Positions 21,613-27,237 of a DNA stretch of 27,237 bases are shown one piece after another. The notes under the pieces are model-generated. The model saw only the letters and a program-made list of their open reading frames with translations, was not told the DNA's origin and ran no database searches. The DNA is from JAAYBY01 sp964654125. Its GTDB lineage: Bacteria; Bacillota; Clostridia; Saccharofermentanales; UBA5734. Where the stretch lies: the NCBI GenBank assembly GCA_964654125.1, contig CAZZGG010000027.1, positions 1 through 27,237 on the forward strand. Reading direction: 5' to 3'. The position numbers were made by a program, and so were the translations under genes. Numbering within the stretch: position 1 is the first letter of the stretch; each line of letters begins with the position of its first letter.

Positions 21613-21648
21613 ACGGTAGCACAAGAAGGGAAGGCTTGACAAGCAGAA
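21613..21648 (-). repeat. Copy of the uraA promoter region upstream of the GNAT gene
   Basis: Thirty-six bases on the minus strand match 20708-20743 at 29 positions, including an identical 14-base block with TTGTCA and a shared CTTGTG and TAC-GT spacing. In both places the element lies upstream of a minus-strand gene, so it may be a duplicated promoter; here the -10-like sequence TACCGT is weak. Confidence 0.5.
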
Positions 21649-21763
21649 GGTGCCCGGTTTTTACCGGTATTTATAATTATGGTTTTCATTGGATTTTCAG
21701 GCGCTGATATACGATAAAACTAAGAGATACAAGCATAGGCGCAAAAGAAAAGCGGGCAGAAAA

Positions 21764-23596
21764 ATGACACAGAAAAAACAATATAGTCAAACAGGCGGCA
21801 GTCTTAGCATCAGAAAGTGGCTGGTCCTACCGACTTTACTCGTCCTGATCTCTTCGATTGTGATCGTTGGTTTTATCCTGATCAGCTCCAGTGTGAAAAA
21901 TTCCCTTCTCATCCTAGATGAACTGTTGATCAATATGCAAGAGCAGGTCAAGTCTGTTATCACAGAAAAACTTTTCCTGGCTGAGCAGCTCAACCAAACC
22001 AACCATGCCATGCTGCTGGGAGATATTATTCAGCTGGAGTCACAAGAGGACAGGGAGGCCTATTTTTACAATATTATCCAGACTTATCCAGACGCCGCCA
22101 TGACTTTTATTGGCTTGGCAGATGGCTCTTTTTACGGGGCAAGACGTAATCTGGACGGAGAAATCCATCTGGCCCGCAATGATGCCAGCACAGGCGGGGC
22201 CTCCTTTTATTACTCGGCCGATAAACATGGCCAGGCTCTGCAGTTGGAGGAAAAGTATCCTGAATTTGATCCCCGCGCCAGGCCCTGGTACAAACAGGCG
22301 GCAGAGACAGGCCAGCCTATCTACAGTGAAGCCTATATCCATTTTGTATTCCATGAACCGACTATTACGGCCAGCAAGCCAGTCTATGCTGAAGACGGCC
22401 AGCTGCTCGGTGTCCTCGGGGTTAATTATCTGCTTTCCTGGTTGGATGATCTGCTCGACAGCCTGCTGATCGGCGAAAATGGCAAGATTGTCGTGGTTGA
22501 TCAAACAGGTGCCATCTTGGCCAGCAACCTTAATCTGGCTGCTTATGAAATGAAAGGTGCAGATTTGACCTTGCTCAACACAGCTTCATCTGAGAATGAA
22601 TTTCTAACTGAAATAGCCAGAGCCAGAGCTGGCCACTCCTACAAATCAGGAAAAAATCCAGACAAAGATACTGTGCAGGTCGAAGGCGTCAAGTATTTCA
22701 TGGGCAGCATGGAGCTCAGGCACAAGAATCTGGATTGGCGGCTTTATTTTTTTGTTGCTGAAAAAGATTTTTTAGGCGGTATCAACAAAAGTATCCATAA
22801 CACAATTCTTGTTCTGATCAGCCTGATCATTATCTCTATTATTGCCTCGTCCCTCTTGGCCCGCACGATTGCAAAGCCTATCGAAAGGCTGAGCTTGGCC
22901 ACGGAAAATATGCTTAGTGGGAAACTGGAGCCGATCAAGAAACAGGAGAAAATCGGTGAACTTTGCAGCCTGATAGATTCTTTCAATAAGATGGAGGAAA
23001 GATTGACCAACATGATGGGTAATCTGGAAAGGCAGGTCCAGCACCGGACCAGGGAGCTTAAATTTGCCAATGAGGAGTTAAAAAAGCTCTCCTTCCGTGA
23101 TGGACTGACCGGAATCTGCAACAGGCGCAAGTTCAATGAAGTCTACCGCAAGAGCTGGGCCCATGCCCAGCGCAAGCAGTACCAGTTAGCTGTACTCATG
23201 CTGGATATTGATGATTTTAAGCTCTATAACGATACCTATGGCCATTTGGCCGGGGATGATTGTCTGCGCCTGATTGCCCGGGAACTGGAAAGCAATCTGC
23301 GCCGTACCACTGATCTGGTGGCACGTTATGGCGGGGAGGAATTCATCATCCTGATTGAGGATTTCCAGCCGGAAAAAATCATGAGCTTTGCTAGCAGATT
23401 GCTTGAGAGTATTGCAGATCTTAACATCCAGCATACCCATTCCGAATTTGGCAAGGTGACTGTAAGTGTCGGGCTGGCCCATCTACTCCCGACCAGTGAG
23501 CTTGATGCCAAGCAGCTGATTAACCTTGCCGATGAAGCACTTTACCTGGCCAAAAAGGCTGGTAAGAATCAGGTTGTCCAACACAGCCAGACCTGA
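21764..23596 (+). CDS. Membrane diguanylate cyclase, dCache-HAMP-GGDEF
   Basis: A 610-residue sensor enzyme that makes cyclic di-GMP from two GTP in response to an extracellular signal. Order: first membrane helix (about 20-44), an extracellular dCache-type domain (about 45-340) with the typical FDPRARPWYKQA segment, second membrane helix (about 346-366), HAMP and coiled coil, then GGDEF domain (about 445-610). The active site is GGEEF (about 523) with DxLTGxxNRR-type FRDGLTGICNRR upstream, and the inhibitory I-site RTTD lies five residues before GGEEF, so both catalysis and product feedback look intact. ATG 21764 is my choice, but its ribosome site is weak; a TTG at 21689 in frame adds a basic stretch. 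The signal bound by dCache is unknown. Confidence 0.9.
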   Translation: MTQKKQYSQTGGSLSIRKWLVLPTLLVLISSIVIVGFILISSSVKNSLLILDELLINMQEQVKSVITEKLFLAEQLNQTNHAMLLGDIIQLESQEDREAYFYNIIQTYPDAAMTFIGLADGSFYGARRNLDGEIHLARNDASTGGASFYYSADKHGQALQLEEKYPEFDPRARPWYKQAAETGQPIYSEAYIHFVFHEPTITASKPVYAEDGQLLGVLGVNYLLSWLDDLLDSLLIGENGKIVVVDQTGAILASNLNLAAYEMKGADLTLLNTASSENEFLTEIARARAGHSYKSGKNPDKDTVQVEGVKYFMGSMELRHKNLDWRLYFFVAEKDFLGGINKSIHNTILVLISLIIISIIASSLLARTIAKPIERLSLATENMLSGKLEPIKKQEKIGELCSLIDSFNKMEERLTNMMGNLERQVQHRTRELKFANEELKKLSFRDGLTGICNRRKFNEVYRKSWAHAQRKQYQLAVLMLDIDDFKLYNDTYGHLAGDDCLRLIARELESNLRRTTDLVARYGGEEFIILIEDFQPEKIMSFASRLLESIADLNIQHTHSEFGKVTVSVGLAHLLPTSELDAKQLINLADEALYLAKKAGKNQVVQHSQT

Positions 23597-23650
23597 TCAT
23601 GAAGATTTAGCCGCGTTTTTTTGCAGGATTTCCCGGGCCGTGAGAAAAGC

Positions 23651-23679
23651 TTGCCAGCGGCACTCTGGTGCAGGATAAT
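23651..23679 (+). promoter_or_regulatory. Candidate promoter upstream of the ABC exporter
   Basis: TTGCCA (23651-23656), a 17-base spacer and GATAAT (23674-23679). The predicted start falls at about 23686, at the ATG of the nine-codon reading frame ahead of the exporter. The exporter's own GGGAGG site would be kept in such a transcript. Confidence 0.45.
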
Positions 23680-23686
23680 AGGAGGC

Positions 23687-23716
23687 ATGATTGGAGCAAC
23701 TGGGAGGTTATTTTAG
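23687..23716 (+). CDS. Nine-codon leader frame ending at the exporter start
   Basis: ATG 23687 follows AGGAGGC by one base and opens a frame MIGATGRLF ending at TAG 23714-23716, directly before the GTG (23717) of the exporter and in the same frame. It also covers the GGGAGG ribosome site of the exporter. It could be a leader peptide coupling translation, or just chance; the spacing between its own ribosome site and ATG is too short for strong initiation, and the candidate promoter would start the transcript at the ATG. Confidence 0.25.
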   Translation: MIGATGRLF

Positions 23717-25456
23717 GTGTCATCTTTTCGTCGTATGCTGACTTATGCTGTCCCTTACCGGCTTTATTTGTTTGTGGCCGGCCTTTCCGCCATCCTGATC
23801 ACGGCCCTTAACCTGGTAGCACCCTGGCTGGTGCGAGACCTGACTAATATTTTACTGGGTGAATTGGACAGCGGGGCGCTTCAAGGAATTGGCCGCCTGG
23901 CCCTGATCCTGGGCCTGACTTATCTGGTCCGGGCCGGCCTGCGTTTTACCAGCAACTACTATGCCCATGTCGGGGCCTGGCGCCTGGTAACAGATATGCG
24001 GGTACTGATCTATGATCATTTGCAAAGACTGTCGCTGAGCTACTATCATGACAAGCAGACTGGCCAGCTGATGAGCCGGGTGGTCAATGACACAGCCCAG
24101 CTGGAGACCCTGATCGCCCATGCCATTCCTGATTTGTTCACCAATATCCTGGTCCTTAGTGGAGTAGCTGTCCTGCTCTTTATCATCCAGCCGGTCCTGG
24201 CTCTTTTCACCCTGGTGCCGATCCCATTTTTGGGAATCGGCAGTGTCTTTTTTATGAAAAGAATCAGGCCTGATTTTAGAGCTGCCCAGGAGACCCTGGC
24301 TGAACTTAATGCTGACTTGCAGGACAACCTGTCCGGTATCAAGGAGATCCAGGTCTTTAACCAGCAGCGCCGGGAGACAAAAAATATTGCCGGGACAGCA
24401 GCTAGCTGGCGTGATGCTATCTTGCGGGCCTTGAAAAAAAGCGCGGTTTTCCATCCGGGCATTGAGTTTATCAGCTCACTGGGCAGTGTGATCGTGGTCG
24501 GTTTTGGCGGCTACCTGGCCTGGCAGGGCAAGATGAATGTAGCAGATATCGTGGCTTTTTTAATGTATCTGTCCCTGTTTTACCAGCCGGTCACCCAGTT
24601 GGCCCGGGTGGCCGAGGATGTCCAGACAGCCCTGGCCGGAGCAGAGCGTGTCCTGCAGGTGCTGGACAGCCAGCCGGATGTGGCCGACCGGCCTGGAGCC
24701 ATCCAGCTAGCAGAGGCTGGTGGTTCGGTTGAATTTGTCAATGTCGATTTTTCCTACCAGGCTGACACGCCTGTCTTAAAGGATGTCTCCTTCCAGGCTC
24801 AGCCTGGCCAGATGATTGCCCTGGTCGGTCCGACCGGGGTCGGCAAGACCACCATAATCAGCTTGCTGACCCGCTTTTATGAACCAACAGCTGGTAAAAT
24901 CCTCCTGGATGGCCATGACATCAATCAGATCACCCTGCACTCTTTGCGGGAACAGATCAGCATCGTCCTGCAGGATGTATTTCTCTTTCATGGCACAGTT
25001 GAAGAAAACATCGCCTATGGCCTGGATGGGCCCAGTCACCAGGATGTCATTGATGCAGCCAGGATAGCCCGGGCCCATGATTTTATTATGGAGCTACCTG
25101 AAGGCTACCAGACCATGGTGGGGGAGCGGGGTATCCGTTTGTCCGGTGGCCAGAAACAGCGTCTCGCCATAGCCCGGGCTGTTTTGCGCAATAAACCGAT
25201 CCTGATCCTTGATGAAGCCACTGCTGCTGTCGATACAGCTACTGAGACAGAGATCCAAAAGGCAATCCAGGCCCTGGTCGGCAGCCGCACCATCATCGTG
25301 ATTGCCCATCGGCTCTCCACCGTGCGCCAGGCTGACAAAATCCTGGTCTTGGAAAAGGGCCGTATTGTCCAGGCAGGCAGCCACCAGGAACTGCTGGACC
25401 AGGCTGGTCTTTATGCCACTCTTTATGCAAAGACACCGGGTGGCCAGGAGCTCTAG
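23717..25456 (+). CDS. ABC exporter, fused membrane and ATPase domains
   Basis: A 579-residue half-transporter of the multidrug/lipid exporter type, acting as a dimer in the cytoplasmic membrane. The first 300 residues are the six-helix ABC transmembrane domain (with LVTDMRVLIYDHLQRLSLSY at the coupling region). The ATPase domain has Walker A GPTGVGKTT (about 371-379), Q-loop LQDVFLFHGTVEENI, signature LSGGQKQR (about 475), Walker B ILILDEATAAVD and the switch His in VIAHRLSTV. All catalytic residues are present. GTG 23717 follows GGGAGG by nine bases, directly after the stop of a short in-frame leader. It is followed by the carboxypeptidase gene with only two bases between, so they probably form an operon. 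Substrate not predictable. Confidence 0.94.
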   Translation: MSSFRRMLTYAVPYRLYLFVAGLSAILITALNLVAPWLVRDLTNILLGELDSGALQGIGRLALILGLTYLVRAGLRFTSNYYAHVGAWRLVTDMRVLIYDHLQRLSLSYYHDKQTGQLMSRVVNDTAQLETLIAHAIPDLFTNILVLSGVAVLLFIIQPVLALFTLVPIPFLGIGSVFFMKRIRPDFRAAQETLAELNADLQDNLSGIKEIQVFNQQRRETKNIAGTAASWRDAILRALKKSAVFHPGIEFISSLGSVIVVGFGGYLAWQGKMNVADIVAFLMYLSLFYQPVTQLARVAEDVQTALAGAERVLQVLDSQPDVADRPGAIQLAEAGGSVEFVNVDFSYQADTPVLKDVSFQAQPGQMIALVGPTGVGKTTIISLLTRFYEPTAGKILLDGHDINQITLHSLREQISIVLQDVFLFHGTVEENIAYGLDGPSHQDVIDAARIARAHDFIMELPEGYQTMVGERGIRLSGGQKQRLAIARAVLRNKPILILDEATAAVDTATETEIQKAIQALVGSRTIIVIAHRLSTVRQADKILVLEKGRIVQAGSHQELLDQAGLYATLYAKTPGGQEL

Positions 25457-25458
25457 GG

Positions 25459-26736
25459 ATGTTGCGGGGAAAGTTGATTATATTTTTTGTTGTTTTACTT
25501 ATCCTGCTGGCAGCGCCTGGTTCTGCGCTTGCTGCCAGCCAGTTGCCTGCTGATTCGCCCTGGTCATTTGCCAGGCCAGCTGTACGCACAGAAAAAGATA
25601 ATATTAACGCCCGGGCTTATTATGTCTTTGATCCCGCCAGCAATGAAGCCGTCCTGGCCCAGGATGAGGACAGGAGGCTTTATCCGGCCAGTACAACCAA
25701 GATAATGACAGCTATCATCACCCTGGAAACCCTGCCCCTGGATCAGATGGTCAAGACTTCAGAGCAGGCGGTTGCTTTGGGTGCCAATTCTTCTAAAGTG
25801 GGTCTGGTCAGTGGTGAAACAGTCATGGTGCGTGATCTGCTGGCCGGCCTCATGGTTGCCTCAGGCAATGATGCTGCTAATGTACTGGCAGAGGCCATCG
25901 CCGGCAGCAATGAGGCCTTTGCCTGGCGCATGAATAAAAAAGCCCAGGAACTGAAATTGGAGAACAGCTATTTTTGTAATCCCAGCGGCCTGCACGATGA
26001 TGCTCATCTGTCATCCGCCAGGGATCTGGCTGTCTTGACTGCCTATGCCATGGAAAACGAATATTTCCGCCAGCTGGCCAGTCTAGCCAGCTATGCCATG
26101 CCAGCCACAGATAAACATCCCTTTTTAGGCTGGGCCCTGCTCAGCAGCACCAATCGCTTTTTGCACTTCGGTGACACTGCCTTTGCCTCACCTTATATAA
26201 AAAGCTATAGCGGGGTCAAGACCGGCAGCACTAACTTTGCCGGCAATTGCCTTGTCTCTGCCGCAGTTCTAATCGATGGCCGGGAACTGATCTGCGTTGT
26301 GCTGGGTTCAGATAACAGGCAGGAGCCCAACAGCCTTTATTGTGACTCGCTCTGGCTTTTTGAAAAAGCGGCCCAAGAGTTAGGCCTGGACCCGCAGGGA
26401 CTTGAATCCAGCTTGGTGACTGAAAAACCGCCAGAGCCGACCCCTGCCCCGCCCACACCAGCACCGACTCCATCACCCAGCCCGGCTGTGGCAACACCAA
26501 CTCCAGCCGCCAGCCTGGCTCCGCTCAGTCCAGCTGCATCCGAGCCTGACTGGCCAGATCAGCTAGAGCCCAGTCCTGGCCAGCAGTACCTGGCACTTTT
26601 GCAACAATATTGGCCGGGAATTCTCTTTGGAGCAGGAGTTGCCGGCCTGATTCTTTTGAGCAGCTGGCTGCTTATCCAGCAAAGTAAACGTAAAAGACGC
26701 CGCCGCCAGCAAAAAGTACGGCCCCGCCGGCTTTGA
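25459..26736 (+). CDS. D-alanyl-D-alanine carboxypeptidase, DacF type
   Basis: A secreted penicillin-binding protein that trims the terminal D-Ala of peptidoglycan stem peptides. It has a signal peptide (residues 1-25, ending about APGSALA) and the serine-peptidase S11 catalytic domain with S78-x-x-K81 (PASTTK), S135-G136-N137 and K254-T255-G256. After the catalytic domain (about 310) there is no recognisable PBP5_C domain. Instead comes a proline-rich linker, then a membrane helix (about 390-410) and a Lys/Arg-rich end, which would tether the enzyme to the outer face of the membrane by its C-terminus. ATG 25459 begins two bases after the exporter stop. The total of 425 residues is normal, but the tail is unusual. 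Confidence 0.92.
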   Translation: MLRGKLIIFFVVLLILLAAPGSALAASQLPADSPWSFARPAVRTEKDNINARAYYVFDPASNEAVLAQDEDRRLYPASTTKIMTAIITLETLPLDQMVKTSEQAVALGANSSKVGLVSGETVMVRDLLAGLMVASGNDAANVLAEAIAGSNEAFAWRMNKKAQELKLENSYFCNPSGLHDDAHLSSARDLAVLTAYAMENEYFRQLASLASYAMPATDKHPFLGWALLSSTNRFLHFGDTAFASPYIKSYSGVKTGSTNFAGNCLVSAAVLIDGRELICVVLGSDNRQEPNSLYCDSLWLFEKAAQELGLDPQGLESSLVTEKPPEPTPAPPTPAPTPSPSPAVATPTPAASLAPLSPAASEPDWPDQLEPSPGQQYLALLQQYWPGILFGAGVAGLILLSSWLLIQQSKRKRRRRQQKVRPRRL

Positions 26737-26753
26737 TTAAGGCAAGCAGATCC

Positions 26754-27206
26754 ATGCCAGAAAAAAACGATCTAGCCAAAGAGCTTGTCAGGCATCCCTT
26801 TATGCCGCTGGCCGGACCGGCCAGCCGGATCCTAATCCTGGGCACCATGCCCTCAGCTATGTCACGCCAAAATAATTTTTATTATGCTCATCCGCAAAAC
26901 CGTTTCTGGCCACTCTTGGCCCAGCTTTACAATGAAACCGTGCCTGTAACCATAGAGCAGAAGACCCGCTTGATCCTGCAGCAGGGGATCATGCTCTGGG
27001 ACGTGCTGCAGGAGTGTGCCATCAAAGGCTCCAGCGATGCCAGCATCAGCCAGGTGGTGATCAACCCGGTTGATGAGTTGCTGCAGCGCCAGCCGGTCCA
27101 GGCGATCTTTGCCAATGGCCAGACAGCCGGTCGGCTCTACCGCCAGCATCTGGAAAACAAGACAAAAATGCCGATCACTGTCTTGCCCGTTACTGAAAAC
27201 TTATAA
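26754..27206 (+). CDS. Family 6 uracil/hypoxanthine-DNA glycosylase, truncated
   Basis: The product resembles DNA-deoxyinosine (family 6 uracil-DNA) glycosylases, which remove hypoxanthine or uracil from DNA: the N-terminal HPFMPLAGPASRILILGTMPSA and FYYAHPQNRFWPLLAQLYN, the GIMLWDVLQECAIKGSSDASI segment and IFANGQTAG are typical. Family members continue after VLP with an STSPA-type motif and about 25-30 more residues. Here the frame ends VLPVTENL at TAA 27206, where the base composition turns AT-rich, so the C-terminal motif is lost. ATG 26754 is preferred; a TTG at 26733 in frame overlaps the carboxypeptidase stop but lacks a ribosome site. It could be a real truncation or a junction at a contig edge. 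Confidence 0.8.
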   Translation: MPEKNDLAKELVRHPFMPLAGPASRILILGTMPSAMSRQNNFYYAHPQNRFWPLLAQLYNETVPVTIEQKTRLILQQGIMLWDVLQECAIKGSSDASISQVVINPVDELLQRQPVQAIFANGQTAGRLYRQHLENKTKMPITVLPVTENL

Positions 27207-27237
27207 AAAGTTATAAACTTTTATGTTTCATTCCTTC
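27189..27237. other. AT-rich window end replacing the glycosylase 3' end
   Basis: From about 27189 the sequence drops to roughly 22% G+C and contains overlapping inverted repeats, AACTT-ATAAA-AAGTT and AAAAGT-TATAA-ACTTTT. The reading frame of the glycosylase stops matching its family at this point. No gene is recognisable in the remaining bases; an inserted element or an assembly junction could explain it. Confidence 0.5.

Noticed and set aside
20730..21648. 14-bp direct repeats as target-site duplication of a transposon
   Set aside because: No transposase or terminal inverted repeats lie between them, the similarity extends to 36 bp, and one 14-bp match is not rare by chance in a window of this size.
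21651..21677. CCGGT-TTTT-ACCGG hairpin as a terminator
   Set aside because: Only five base pairs, no T-run directly after it, and no gene ends there.
23687..23719. Amber (TAG) read-through or pyrrolysine joining the short leader to the ABC exporter
   Set aside because: TAG is an ordinary stop elsewhere in the window (ppa, DUF438, exporter), and GTG 23717 has its own GGGAGG site.
1..27237. tRNA, rRNA, CRISPR array or prophage
   Set aside because: No cloverleaf, rRNA-like or regularly spaced repeat sequence was recognised by eye on either strand.

Overview
The window looks like part of a scaffold from an anaerobic Bacillota bacterium, probably class Clostridia, with balanced to slightly GC-rich coding DNA. 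The case rests on the clostridial rnfCDGEAB gene order, a hybrid cluster protein, a PyrR-type attenuator ahead of a uracil permease, strong AGGAGG-type ribosome sites, a DUF438 protein and a DacF-type carboxypeptidase. A run of 100 Ns at 18661-18760 marks an assembly gap, so this is probably a draft or metagenome-derived assembly. No tRNA, rRNA, CRISPR array, phage or transposase gene was seen.

Layout. (1) 55-5242, minus strand: an Rnf ferredoxin:NAD+ oxidoreductase operon, with rnfC split by a frameshift that appears to include a loss of about ten codons. (2) 5504-6616: a lone URO-D superfamily gene with a clear terminator. (3) 6649-9194: an ArsR/SmtB metal sensor and a Zn/Cd/Pb-type P-type ATPase behind an inverted-repeat operator. 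(4) 9191-11670, minus strand: hcp and a thioredoxin-reductase-like flavoprotein, divergent from a Crp/Fnr regulator at 11815-12516. A perfect 16-bp palindrome lies just after the regulator's promoter. (5) 12554-18555: serS, then a gene row with its own promoter: a NUDIX-fold protein with degenerate catalytic residues, a YigZ/IMPACT protein apparently starting at ATT, YebC, a P-loop/Asp23-like fusion, a tandem CxxC/CxxH protein (probably DUF6062), a shortened YedF-like DsrE protein and inorganic pyrophosphatase. (6) 18547-19022, minus: a DUF438 regulator interrupted by the gap. (7) 19117-20737, minus: uraA with promoter, PyrR-type leader and terminator. (8) 20823-21560, minus: an AT-rich GNAT gene; related 36-bp promoter-like sequences lie beside it and upstream of uraA. 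(9) 21764-27206, plus: a dCache-HAMP-GGDEF diguanylate cyclase, then an ABC exporter, a D,D-carboxypeptidase and a family 6 uracil/hypoxanthine-DNA glycosylase cut short where the DNA turns AT-rich.

How they fit together. Rnf would exchange electrons between ferredoxin and NAD+ and build an ion gradient. Hcp with a flavoprotein reductase points to defence against NO or hydroxylamine, probably run by the adjacent Crp/Fnr factor. The metal sensor and exporter form a self-contained resistance unit. The strongest regulatory finding is the uraA leader, where a PyrR-type hairpin, a terminator and a six-base pairing between their loops can all be drawn. The most promising little-described group is the yebC to ppa row, whose overlapping genes include the Asp23-like P-loop fusion and the double CxxC/CxxH protein.
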